From assembly GCF_001746365.1 (NCBI RefSeq), contig NZ_MJAJ01000029.1, positions 36,145-100,144 of the forward strand: 64,000 bases of DNA, read 5' to 3'. Below the pieces are notes generated by a model. The model saw only the letters and a list, made by a program, of their open reading frames with translations, was not told the DNA's origin and searched no databases. A program made the translations under genes and the position numbers. The stretch comes from Streptomyces sp. LUP30 (lineage in GTDB: Bacteria; Actinomycetota; Actinomycetes; Streptomycetales; Streptomycetaceae). Positions 26,239 through 35,015 of this stretch are shown in pieces (the stretch's first letter is position 1; each line of letters opens with the position of its first letter).

Positions 26239-27732
26239 ATGACGCAGGGGGAACAGCGGCGGGAGCAGCCGCCGTCGCACGGCGGTGGCCGGGACGACGG
26301 TGGCCCGCACGGTGGCGGCCGTGGCGGTGACGGCGGCGACTGGCAGCGCGACGTGCTGCGGGAGCTGGGCGGCGGGCGGGAGGCGGCCTCCGGGCGGCCC
26401 GGAGAACCGGCCCTCCGACTCGTGCACCCCGCGCCCCCGCAGCCCGGACCCCCGCAGCCCGCAACCACCGGGACGGCAGCGGCCCCCCGGTCCGCAGCGG
26501 ACGCGGTCGGCGACGCCGATGGTGGCAGTGGCGGTCGCGGTGGCGGTGGCCTGTCCGACCCTCAGGTATCCGGCGGCCCTCACATATCCGGCCCTCACAT
26601 ATCCGGCGCTCACATATCCGCGCCGCGCGAATCCGTGCCGCACATATCCGGGCCGGTGCCCCCGGCCCGCGTGTCCGATGTCGCGGCCCCCGGTTCCCCG
26701 GCCGCCGGCGCGCCGGACCCCGAGCGGCCCGCCTCGCCCGCCCCTTCCGCCCCGCCTGCCCCGCCTGCCTCGCCCGTCGCGCCTGGCCCGGATCCCCGGC
26801 TTCCGGCGTCCCCCGCTCCCGAGTCGTCCCCCACCCTCGATCCGCGGCTCCTCATCGCCCTGGGACGGCCCCTGCACGGTGACCCCATGACCCGGCGCAC
26901 GGGGCGGGCGTTGCGCAAACTCACCTCGTCCGTCGCGCGCGACGTCGCCGAACAGACCCGGATCGCCCGCGAGTTGCAGCAGCCCGTCACGACGGGCCGG
27001 GTGGTGGCCGTCACCTCCATCCGCGGCGGCGTCGGCAAGTCCACCGTCTCCGCGTTGCTCGGACGCACCCTCAACCACTACCGGCACGACCTGGTGCTGA
27101 CGATGGAGGCGGACGCCGCGCTGGGCACCCTGCCGGTGCGCATGGGCGCGGAGGCGGTGCGCTGGACGTGCGCCGACCTCGCGCCGATCCTCACCCCGTC
27201 GATGCGGCTGACGGACGTGACCGGCTATCTGGTGCCGGTGTCGGACGGCGGCTGGCTGCTGCCCGCGAGCCGGGGCCAGGTCGGCGCACCGCTCGACATG
27301 ACGACGTACCGCAAGGTGACGCTGGCGTTGCGCCGCTACTTCGCCGTGACGGTCGTCGACTGCGAGTCGCTCCCCGGCGAGGTGGCCCGTACGGCCATGG
27401 ACACCGCGCACGCCCGGGTCGTGGTCGCGCCGATGACGGCGGAGGGCGTCGGCGCGACCCGTCAGGTGCTGGACTGGCTGGCGCGGCTGCCGCACTCGGC
27501 GCTGGCCGGCACGGTCGTCGCGCTGGTCTGCGGCGCCCCCGACACCGTCCTCGACGACAAGGCGGCCGCCGGTCATCTCCGGGAGACGGGCGTCACCGTC
27601 GTCACCGTGCCGTACGACCGTCATCTGGCGGGCGGCGGGCCCATCCGCACCGACCTGCTGGCGCAGACCACGCAGCACGCCGTTCTTCGGCTGGCCGCCG
27701 AGGTGATGGGGCGCGCGGTGAGGGTGCGATGA
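26239..27732 (+). CDS. EspI-like MinD/ParA-type ATPase with proline-rich N-terminus
   Basis: 497 residues, ATG 9 bases after AGGAGG. Residues 1-210 are disordered, Gly- then Pro-rich, with tandem HISGP/HISGA units (near 114-136). Residues about 255-495 are a MinD-like P-loop domain: VVAVTSIRGGVGKST (R262, K267), then TVVDCESLPGEV and VTVPYDRHLAGGG. The first signature lysine of the deviant Walker A is an arginine here. Mycobacterial EspI has the same disordered-plus-MinD plan and modulates ESX-1 with ATP level. Followed by an overlapping 27-codon ORF. Confidence 0.78.
   Translation: MTQGEQRREQPPSHGGGRDDGGPHGGGRGGDGGDWQRDVLRELGGGREAASGRPGEPALRLVHPAPPQPGPPQPATTGTAAAPRSAADAVGDADGGSGGRGGGGLSDPQVSGGPHISGPHISGAHISAPRESVPHISGPVPPARVSDVAAPGSPAAGAPDPERPASPAPSAPPAPPASPVAPGPDPRLPASPAPESSPTLDPRLLIALGRPLHGDPMTRRTGRALRKLTSSVARDVAEQTRIARELQQPVTTGRVVAVTSIRGGVGKSTVSALLGRTLNHYRHDLVLTMEADAALGTLPVRMGAEAVRWTCADLAPILTPSMRLTDVTGYLVPVSDGGWLLPASRGQVGAPLDMTTYRKVTLALRRYFAVTVVDCESLPGEVARTAMDTAHARVVVAPMTAEGVGATRQVLDWLARLPHSALAGTVVALVCGAPDTVLDDKAAAGHLRETGVTVVTVPYDRHLAGGGPIRTDLLAQTTQHAVLRLAAEVMGRAVRVR
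26574..26655 (+). repeat. 15-base tandem repeat encoding HISGP units
   Basis: CACATATCCGGCCCT-like units recur at 26581, 26596, 26611 and, after a diverged unit, 26641. They encode HISGP, HISGA and related pentads in the disordered N-terminus of the EspI-like protein. ATA codons, rare in Streptomyces, occur in each unit, so the block looks like a recent local expansion. Confidence 0.75.
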
Positions 27733-27812
27733 GCACCCGGCCGTCACGAAGTCGCCCGCGTCCGCCCCGCCCCTCGTCCGTCACGACCCGCTCCGGAGAA
27801 CTCCGCCCGTGA
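27729..27812 (+). CDS. 27-residue arginine/proline-rich coupling ORF between the EspI-like gene and eccC
   Basis: The ATG lies in an ATGA overlap with the preceding stop, and the TGA lies in a GTGA overlap with the eccC start, so ribosomes could pass through all three frames without leaving the mRNA. The peptide begins MSTRPSRSRPRPPRP and ends SGELRP, is strongly basic and matches no family I know. It could be a coupling device, a translational regulator of eccC or simply chance. Codon choice is typical of the host. Confidence 0.4.
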   Translation: MSTRPSRSRPRPPRPSSVTTRSGELRP

Positions 27813-30800
27813 CCCTGCGCATCGTCCACCGGCCCGCCCGGAGCACCCGTCCGCTCGAATCCGTCCGGCCCCGCACGGTCGAGGCGCCGCCCAACCTTCC
27901 CGAGGGGAAAATCGGCAACGCGGCGACCGCGCTGCTGCCGATGGCCGGCGTCATGGGTTCCGTGGTCATGATGACCGTGATCCGCAACAGCCGGTTCGCG
28001 GCGCTGGGCGCGGTCGTCCTGGTCTTCGCGCTGCTCGGGGCGGTGGCCCTGTTCCTGTCCCAGCGCGGCAAGGCGCAGCGCACCCGGCGCAGCCAGCGCG
28101 AGCGCTACCTGGAGTACCTGGAGGAGTTGCGGGAGGAGATGGGGGCCGCCGAGCGCCGGCTGCGGGATGCGGAGCGTGAGCTGAACCCGTCGCCGGACGC
28201 CCTGTACGACCTGGTGCGGGATCCGGCCCGGCTGTGGGAGCGGCGCCGCAAGGACGCCGACTTCCTGCGGGTGCGGGTCGGCCTCGGTGACGTGCCGGTC
28301 CAGGAGCCGGTCGTGCAGCAGAGCGGCGCCGGCGGGGTGATGACGCCGCCGGACCCGTTCATGCTCAACGAGGCGCGCGCCCTGCAACGCAGGTTCGCGA
28401 CGGCCGCCGACGTGCCGTTGCCGGTGCCGCTGGACCGTGCCGGGAACGTCAGCGTCGTCGGCGACCGGGAGGGCGTTCTGCGGGTGGCCCGGGCGCTGCT
28501 CGTGCAGACGGCCGTGACGCACGCGCCGGACGACGTGGCGCTCGCGCTGGCCGTCCCCCGCGAGCGCTCGGCCGAGTGGGAGTGGGCCAAGTGGCTGCCC
28601 CATGTGCTGGATCCGCGGGCGCACGACGGTCCGGTGGCCGCACGCCGTATCGCGCCCGATCCCAGGCAGCTGGCCGAACGGCTCCGCCACGATCTGGGCC
28701 GGCGGTCCGCGTACGCGGCGGAGGTGCGGCGCGGTCTGGCCGATCGGGACGCGCTGCGGCTGGCCGACCGGCTGCTGGTGGTCGTGGACGGCTACGGCGA
28801 GCCCGCCGGCGAGCTTCCGCGCCCGGACTCGGCGGTCGGGCTGTCCGACATGGGCGTCACGGTGGTGCACCTCCTCCAGGAGCAGATCCACGAACCGGAC
28901 GAGGTCAGCATCCGTGTCTCGGTCCACGGCGACCGGGTGGTCGTCGACGATCTGCGCGGCTTCGCCGCCGAGGGCGTCATCGACCCGGTCACCGTCGCGG
29001 GCGCCGAGGGCATCGCCCGGCTGCTGGCCCCGCTGCGGCTGTCACCGGAGTCCGCCGCCGAGGGCGCTCCCGTCACCGGACCGGTCGACTTCCCCGCGCT
29101 CCTGGGCATCGCCGACCCGGCCGAACCGGATGTCCCCACGCTGTGGAAGCCGCGCGGCGAACGCGATTTCCTGCGCGTCCCGATCGGGCTGACGGAGCGT
29201 CACGAGCCCGTTCTGCTCGACCTGAAGGAGGCCTCCCAGCTCGGCATGGGACCTCACGGACTGTGCGTGGGCGCGACCGGTTCCGGCAAGAGCGAGCTGC
29301 TGCGCACCCTCGTCCTCGCCCTGGCCGCCACGCACTCCCCGGAGGACCTCGCCCTCGTCCTGGTCGACTACAAGGGCGGCGCCACCTTCGCCCCCTTCGC
29401 CGAACTGCCCCACGTCGCAGGGATGATCACCAACCTGGAGAACCAGGCCGGGCTCGTCGAACGGGTCCACACCAGCCTCGCCGGCGAGGTCAGGCGCCGC
29501 CAGCAGGTTCTCAAGGACGCCGGGAACGTCGCCGACATCGGCCACTACGCCGTGCTGCGCGCAACCCGCAGGCCGGACCTCGAACCGCTCCCGCACCTGT
29601 TCGTCGTCATCGACGAGTTCGGTGAACTCCTCACCGCCAAACCGGACTTCATCGACCTGTTCCTGTCCATCGGCCGCATCGGCCGCTCCATCGGCGTGCA
29701 TCTGCTGCTGTCCAGTCAGCGCATCGAGGGCGGCAAGCTCAAGGGCCTGGACACCTATCTGTCGTACCGGCTGGGCCTGCGGACCTTCTCCGCCGACGAG
29801 TCCCGCACGGTCCTCGACACCACCGACGCCTTCCATCTGCCGCCCCTGCCGGGATTCGGCTATCTGAAGGTCGACACGTCCACCTACGAACGGTTCAAGG
29901 CCGGATACGTCTCCGGGGCGCACCGCGGGCCCGTGGTGCGCGACCGGCACGACGACGAACCGCTGGTTCTGCCCTACCCGACGTACGACAGCGCGCAGCG
30001 GGCCGAGGAGCGGCAGGAGGACTCGGCCGCCACCCGCCGGGAGACCGGCCCGACCGTGTTGTCCCTGATGGTCGGCCGGCTCGCCGGGGCCGCGCCCGCC
30101 GTGCGCCGCATCTGGCTGCCGCCGCTGCCGGACGCCGTCACCCTGGACGCGGCCGCCGGCCCGGTCCGGGTCTCCGAACGCGGACTGCACCTGGCGCGCG
30201 CCACGGGCGGCATGCGGGCGCCGCTCGGCGTGCTCGACGACCCGGCCAGGCAGTGGCAGGGCCAGTGGGTGCTGGACCTGACCACGGCCGGCGGGCACGT
30301 GGCCATCATCGGCGGCCCCCAGTCCGGCAAGACCACGCTCCTGCGGACCCTCGTGCTGTCCCTGGCGGCCACCCACACCCCTCGCGACGTCGCCGTGTAC
30401 GGCCTGGACCTGGTCGGCGGCGGCCTCGCGGCGCTGGCCGCCCTGCCGCACGTCGGCGGCATCGCCGGACGGGCCGACCGCGAGCGCGCGGCCCGCACGG
30501 TCGCCGAGGTGCGGACCATGCTCGCCGAGCGCGAGACGGTGTTCCGCGAGCACGGCATCGACTCCGTCGACCAGCTCCGCCGGCTCCGCGCCGAGGGCCG
30601 GCTGCCGCAGCTCGGCTCCACCGACGTGGTCCTCGTCGTCGACGGCTTCGGTGCGCTGCGCGACGAATTCGCCGACCTCGACGAGCCCGTCGCCGACCTG
30701 TTGAAGCGCGGCGGCGGCTACGGGATCCACGTGGTGGCGGGCATGCTGCGCTGGAACGACGTCCGCATCGCCACCCAGTCGATGTTCGGCACGCGCGTCG

Positions 30801-31834
30801 AGCTGCGGCTGAACGACCCGGCCGACTCCTCCGTCGATCGCAAGCTCTCCGAGACCCTCTCGCCGGACGTGCCCGGCCGGGTGCTCACCGACGGCAGACT
30901 GTTCGCGCAGGTCGCCCTGCCACGCCTCGACGGCTCGCCCACGACCGGCGATCTGGGCCCGGCCCTGGACGAGGCGGCGCGGACCGTCCACGCCACCTGG
31001 CACGGCGCACCCGCCGCCCCGGTGCGGGTGCTGCCCGCCCGGCTGCCGGCGACCCGGCTTCCCTCGCCGGCCGCCGAACCGCGGCGGACACCCCTCGGTC
31101 TCGACCAGGACGCCCTGGCCCCCGTGCTGCTCGACCTCTTCGGCGGCGACCAGCATCTGCTGGTCCTCGGCGACAACGAATGCGGCAAGACGAATCTTCT
31201 GAAGCTGATCGTCGCCGGCCTCGTCGAGCGGTACTCCGACGAGGAGCTGGTCTTCGGCGTCTTCGATCCCCGCCGCGGGCTGCGCGGCATCGTCCCCGAG
31301 CCGTACCGGGGCGGCTACGCCCACAACGCCGCGCTCGCCGGCGCCCTCTCCACCGGCATCGCCGCCGAACTCGAGAAGCGGCTCCCGGAGACCGCCGACC
31401 CCGACGCGCCCGAGACCGGCGAACCCTCCTTCCGTGGCCCGCGGATCGTCATCCTCGTCGACGACTACGACATCCTCACCACCGCCGGACAGCAGCCCCT
31501 CGCGCCCTTCGTGCCGTATGTCTCCAGCGCCCAGGACATCGGCCTGCACTTCGTCCTCGCGCGCCGCGCCGCCGGAGCCTCCCGTGCCCTGTACGAACCG
31601 CTCCTGACCACCCTGCGCGAGACGGGCGCCACCGCCCTGGTCATGACCGGCGACCGCACGGAGGGGCAGCTCTTCCCCGGCCTGTACGCCTCCCAGCAGC
31701 CGCCCGGCCGCGGCACCCTGGTCCGCCGCGGCCGACGCCACCAGCTCGTCCAGACCGCGCTGGCCGGAGCCGGGGAGGCAGGGGACCCCGGGGAGCCAGG
31801 GGCAGCCGGGGCAGCCGGAAAGGGGGAGTCGTGA
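27809..31834 (+). CDS. eccC: EccC, type VII secretion FtsK/SpoIIIE-type ATPase (fused EccCa-EccCb)
   Basis: 1341 residues, the full single-chain length. Two membrane helices lie near residues 39-83 (LLPMAGVMGSVVMMTVI; FAALGAVVLVFALLGAVALF). Three FtsK-like ATPase modules follow, with P-loops GATGSGKS (488-495), GGPQSGKT (835-842) and GDNECGKT (1121-1128), and LVLVDYKGG in the first. This is the motor that recognises ESX substrates. The frame begins at a GTG overlapping the 27-codon ORF and ends overlapping the DUF6177 gene. The last 25 residues are Gly/Ala/Pro-rich. Confidence 0.95.
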   Translation: MTLRIVHRPARSTRPLESVRPRTVEAPPNLPEGKIGNAATALLPMAGVMGSVVMMTVIRNSRFAALGAVVLVFALLGAVALFLSQRGKAQRTRRSQRERYLEYLEELREEMGAAERRLRDAERELNPSPDALYDLVRDPARLWERRRKDADFLRVRVGLGDVPVQEPVVQQSGAGGVMTPPDPFMLNEARALQRRFATAADVPLPVPLDRAGNVSVVGDREGVLRVARALLVQTAVTHAPDDVALALAVPRERSAEWEWAKWLPHVLDPRAHDGPVAARRIAPDPRQLAERLRHDLGRRSAYAAEVRRGLADRDALRLADRLLVVVDGYGEPAGELPRPDSAVGLSDMGVTVVHLLQEQIHEPDEVSIRVSVHGDRVVVDDLRGFAAEGVIDPVTVAGAEGIARLLAPLRLSPESAAEGAPVTGPVDFPALLGIADPAEPDVPTLWKPRGERDFLRVPIGLTERHEPVLLDLKEASQLGMGPHGLCVGATGSGKSELLRTLVLALAATHSPEDLALVLVDYKGGATFAPFAELPHVAGMITNLENQAGLVERVHTSLAGEVRRRQQVLKDAGNVADIGHYAVLRATRRPDLEPLPHLFVVIDEFGELLTAKPDFIDLFLSIGRIGRSIGVHLLLSSQRIEGGKLKGLDTYLSYRLGLRTFSADESRTVLDTTDAFHLPPLPGFGYLKVDTSTYERFKAGYVSGAHRGPVVRDRHDDEPLVLPYPTYDSAQRAEERQEDSAATRRETGPTVLSLMVGRLAGAAPAVRRIWLPPLPDAVTLDAAAGPVRVSERGLHLARATGGMRAPLGVLDDPARQWQGQWVLDLTTAGGHVAIIGGPQSGKTTLLRTLVLSLAATHTPRDVAVYGLDLVGGGLAALAALPHVGGIAGRADRERAARTVAEVRTMLAERETVFREHGIDSVDQLRRLRAEGRLPQLGSTDVVLVVDGFGALRDEFADLDEPVADLLKRGGGYGIHVVAGMLRWNDVRIATQSMFGTRVELRLNDPADSSVDRKLSETLSPDVPGRVLTDGRLFAQVALPRLDGSPTTGDLGPALDEAARTVHATWHGAPAAPVRVLPARLPATRLPSPAAEPRRTPLGLDQDALAPVLLDLFGGDQHLLVLGDNECGKTNLLKLIVAGLVERYSDEELVFGVFDPRRGLRGIVPEPYRGGYAHNAALAGALSTGIAAELEKRLPETADPDAPETGEPSFRGPRIVILVDDYDILTTAGQQPLAPFVPYVSSAQDIGLHFVLARRAAGASRALYEPLLTTLRETGATALVMTGDRTEGQLFPGLYASQQPPGRGTLVRRGRRHQLVQTALAGAGEAGDPGEPGAAGAAGKGES

Positions 31835-33240
31835 CCAAGGACGTCATCGCCCTGACCCCCGGAATGCCGGACACCTGGGCCCTGCTCGCCGGCCTGTACG
31901 CGGGCGGGGCCGGGACGCACGTGACCGCCGGGTCCGAGGGCGCCGTGCTGCGGCTGTGCGCCCCGGACGGCAGACCGCTCGTGTCGGTGGAGGCCCCGCT
32001 GCTCGTCCAGGTCCCCGGGGAGGCCGAACGGCTGCTCGGGCGGAACGTGCCCGTGCCGTTCTGGTGGACCGAGGCGCGGGCCTCCGGCGCCGTGCCAGAG
32101 GCCGAGCGGCTCGCGGGATCGGTGTGCGGGCGGCTCGCCCTGCTGCTGGGCGGCAGCACCTGGCCCGAGACGGCCGCGAGCACCGACGTCGTGGACGTGG
32201 ACGCGGCGGTCGCACCGGACGACGGGCAGCCGGTCGTGGACGTCCTCACCGGGAGCACGGCCGTGGTCCTGGCCGACCGGCCCGTCCTCGCCCTGACCAC
32301 CTGGCTCTCCGAGGTGCTGCGCGACACCGCGGAGTCGGGCCGCGCCCTGCAGATCGTCACCCCGCCGCACGTGCGGCTCAGCGCCCCGGCCCGCGCCACC
32401 CTCCTGCAGCCGCCCAACCGGTGGGTCGTCCAGGACCCGGACCAGGGGTACTACGACGGGCTGTCCGGGGCGGTGCTGCGCTGGCAGGGCGGGACGTTCG
32501 CACCGGCGCTCGGAGCCGACGGCACGGCCTCGGTCGCCGAGGCGTTCGGCCGGACGTCGCCGAGCGCGGAACGGCAGCTGCTCGTGGCGTTCCGCACGAT
32601 GCTCCCCGCGCAGGAGGACGTCGTCCTGGGCGACGGCGTGGAGACCGCCTGGCGCGCCCTCACCGGCTCGCCGCCGGCCGGCTGGGGCACGGCGGAACCC
32701 GTCAACCTGCCGTGGTCCGCGCACAGGTTGACCGGCCTGGCACGCGACCGGGCCCCTGATCCCACTCACCTGATCGTGGCCGGGCACCCGGATCGGCCCG
32801 CGCTGGGGTGGATCCGGGTCACCCGGACGACCGCGGGCGTCGAGCAGGACGTCACGCTGACCCTCGGGTACGGGGACGGCGAGGCGCCACCGCTGGACGC
32901 GATCACGCCCCTCGCCGAGACCCTCGTCGAGGGACACGGCCTGACGACCATGCTGGTCTCGGTCCGCCGGGGCCCCCGCGACCTCACCACGGCGCCCGTG
33001 CTGCAGGGGCCGCCCCTGCCGGTGGCCTTCACCCTGGGCGCGCGGGACGTCCGGGACATCGGCCTCACCCATGCCCGCCGCCCGCCCGTCGCGGCGCGCC
33101 CCGTCGCCCTGGGCCCCGCCGCCGCCCCGGCCCTGCACTACCCGCTGGGAGACGGGACGGACCCCGGCGCCCTCACCGAACTCCAGCACCTGGCCGCGCA
33201 TCTGCGGGCCGGAATGCCGGGTGCGGAGCGAGAGGCCTGA
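31831..33240 (+). CDS. DUF6177-family ESX-associated protein
   Basis: 469 residues from a GTG overlapping the eccC stop. Soluble alpha/beta protein without signal peptide or membrane helices. N-terminal half has several WxxxAR/PVPFWWTEAR and LTTWLSEVLRDTA-type segments; the C-terminal half resembles a modified ATP-binding or docking domain (PTHLIVAGHPDRPALGWIRV). Proteins of this type accompany EccC in Streptomyces ESX loci. Function unknown; coupling to eccC suggests a subunit or regulator of the motor. An EccE role is unlikely because no membrane segment is present. Confidence 0.6.
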   Translation: MTKDVIALTPGMPDTWALLAGLYAGGAGTHVTAGSEGAVLRLCAPDGRPLVSVEAPLLVQVPGEAERLLGRNVPVPFWWTEARASGAVPEAERLAGSVCGRLALLLGGSTWPETAASTDVVDVDAAVAPDDGQPVVDVLTGSTAVVLADRPVLALTTWLSEVLRDTAESGRALQIVTPPHVRLSAPARATLLQPPNRWVVQDPDQGYYDGLSGAVLRWQGGTFAPALGADGTASVAEAFGRTSPSAERQLLVAFRTMLPAQEDVVLGDGVETAWRALTGSPPAGWGTAEPVNLPWSAHRLTGLARDRAPDPTHLIVAGHPDRPALGWIRVTRTTAGVEQDVTLTLGYGDGEAPPLDAITPLAETLVEGHGLTTMLVSVRRGPRDLTTAPVLQGPPLPVAFTLGARDVRDIGLTHARRPPVAARPVALGPAAAPALHYPLGDGTDPGALTELQHLAAHLRAGMPGAEREA

Positions 33241-33450
33241 GGGCCGCTCCCGCTCCCGCCCCCGCTCCCGCCGGATCGCCGACGAACAGCGGAGCGAACG
33301 AAACAGGCCATCGGCACATGCCAGGCGCATCAAACACCTCCCCGGCGCATTGCATCACTTGTAATGAACCCCGCAGGTCAAACGGGTGACAGGGGCAAAT
33401 CGCCCCCCATGATGTGGTCGTTCCCCACCCCTCCCACAAGGAGCACGACC

Positions 33451-34662
33451 ATGTCGGAGACAGCCGAGCCCAACGTCGGCACGTTCACCCTCGGCGCCGC
33501 GATCACCGTCGAACCCCCCACCCCGGTCGAGGTCCCGGACCACGAGGACTGGACCCTGCCGAACGGCTTCGCCTGGGTCTTCCGGGGCGAGGGCAACACC
33601 ACCCCCGGCAGCCTCGTCCGCCCCGTGATCATGGCCGACGGTTTCAACCTCGGCCGCAGCGAGCTCGACAAGCTGTACCAGGGCCTGGAGAGCGGCTTCC
33701 CGTTCATCAGCGAGCTGCGCGGGCGCGGCAGGGACGTGATCCTGCTCGGGTTCGAGGAGCGCAGCGCGTCGATCCTGGACAACGCGGAAGCCGCCGTGGC
33801 CGCCGTCATGCGGGCCAACGCCGAGAAACAGGGCGATGCCCCGTTGGTCGTCGGCGGGTTCAGCATGGGCGGCATCGTCACCCGGTACGCGCTGGCCAAG
33901 CTGGAGACGCAGCGGATGCACCACCAGACCGCGCTGTACTTCTCGTACGACAGCCCGCACCGCGGCGCCTCCATCCCCGTCGGCGTGCAGGCGTTCTCGT
34001 ACTTCATCCCGTTCGCGAACGACTTCGCCAAGCAGATGGACAGCCCGGCGGCCCGTCAGATGCTCTGGCGGCACTACGACAAGGACACCGGGAAGATCGG
34101 GGTGGCCAAGGAGCGCACCGAGTTCCTGGCCGCGCTCGACCGGATGGGCGGCTGGCCGCGGATCCCGCGTCTGCTCGGCATCGCCAACGGCCGCGGCGAC
34201 GGGATCGGCCTGCCGGATGTCACGCCCGGCGAGATGGCGCTGCGGATCGACGGGATCTACCCGGGCACCACCTTCTACACCCAGGCCCAGGGCGACGACG
34301 TGACGGTCGCCTACCTGAACCGTCGGTTCCCCGCGGCCGAGAAGACCATCACCACCGACGGCTTCCCGGAGCTGGACGGTGCGCCCGGCGGCACCCTGCA
34401 CACCTACAAGATCCTCGCCGACGCGATGCGGAAGCTCGGCGGCACGGTGGATCTGCGGCACGAGGAGGTGTGCTTCGTGCCGTCGGTGAGCGCGGTCGCC
34501 GTCCGCGACATCGAGGCACAGGCCGACCTGTACGCGAAGGTCGACGAACTGGACCCGGAGGACAGCGAGTTGGACGACTACGTCCTTTCGTCGACGACCA
34601 CGCCGCACACCGGGATCACCGAGGAACTGTGCACCTGGCTGCTGGACCGCCTGCCGCACTGA
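33451..34662 (+). CDS. alpha/beta-hydrolase (lipase/PGAP1-like) protein next to the ESX locus
   Basis: 403 residues, ATG after AAGGAG. A lipase nucleophile elbow GGFSMGG has S138, followed by DSPHRGASIPVG, as in PGAP1/lipase-type esterases; the preceding VIMADGFNLGRSELDKLYQG would form the oxyanion region. No signal peptide is present. It is separated from the ESX genes by 210 bases with its own possible promoter, so it may be an independently expressed cytoplasmic esterase or a leaderless ESX effector. Substrate unknown. Confidence 0.7.
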   Translation: MSETAEPNVGTFTLGAAITVEPPTPVEVPDHEDWTLPNGFAWVFRGEGNTTPGSLVRPVIMADGFNLGRSELDKLYQGLESGFPFISELRGRGRDVILLGFEERSASILDNAEAAVAAVMRANAEKQGDAPLVVGGFSMGGIVTRYALAKLETQRMHHQTALYFSYDSPHRGASIPVGVQAFSYFIPFANDFAKQMDSPAARQMLWRHYDKDTGKIGVAKERTEFLAALDRMGGWPRIPRLLGIANGRGDGIGLPDVTPGEMALRIDGIYPGTTFYTQAQGDDVTVAYLNRRFPAAEKTITTDGFPELDGAPGGTLHTYKILADAMRKLGGTVDLRHEEVCFVPSVSAVAVRDIEAQADLYAKVDELDPEDSELDDYVLSSTTTPHTGITEELCTWLLDRLPH

Positions 34663-34689
34663 CCCGCCGCGTCACGCCCTGGCATCACC

Positions 34690-34728
34690 GGGGCCGCCCA
34701 CCGCTCGCACCTGGCGGAGGGCGGCCCC
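34690..34728 (+). terminator. hairpin terminator after the lipase-like gene
   Basis: GGGGCCGCCC (34690-34699) pairs perfectly with GGGCGGCCCC (34719-34728) across a 19-base loop, starting 28 bases after the stop and followed by TT. Confidence 0.75.
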
Positions 34729-34947
34729 TTCGCCGCTCTCGGGGGCCGGCCGTACCAGGCAGACGGCGCGGGTGCCTCAGGGGCGGGCGGCAGGGGGTCG
34801 GAGACGAACCACCCGCGCTGCGGAACGGCGTACACCGTCATGGCGGCGGACAGGGGGCGCCGAGACGGGAGGACCTGTGGGCGCCCGGCACGCCCGGCGG
34901 CCGTCGCACGGTTCCCGCGGCCGGGCGCCGTCCCCGGACGGCCGCTT
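34729..34947. other. gap between the ESX-side genes and the yefM-yoeB pair
   Basis: About 220 bases without a supported gene. A leftward open frame beginning at the ATG complementary to 34839-34841 has fairly high third-position GC over its first 35 codons but no ribosome binding site, and runs through the terminator palindrome into the lipase gene, so I do not call it. It might be a gene remnant. Confidence 0.4.
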
Positions 34948-34995
34948 CTGGTACCGAAAAATCGCACCACTACTGGTACCGTTTTCTCGTACCGC
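34948..34995 (+). promoter_or_regulatory. repeated GGTACC operator of the yefM-yoeB promoter
   Basis: CTGGTACCG occurs at 34948-34956 (followed by AAAA) and again at 34973-34981 (followed by TTTT), 25 bases apart; a related CGTACCG follows at 34988. The core GGTACC is palindromic. The position 20-70 bases before yefM and the doubled site fit cooperative binding by a YefM-YoeB complex, the usual autoregulation of this family. Confidence 0.65.
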
Positions 34996-35015
34996 CAGGA
35001 GAAGAGGAGTCTGCC

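Noticed and set aside
26574..26655. CRISPR-like array
   Set aside because: Units are 15 bases, contiguous, in frame and encode a protein repeat; no spacers.
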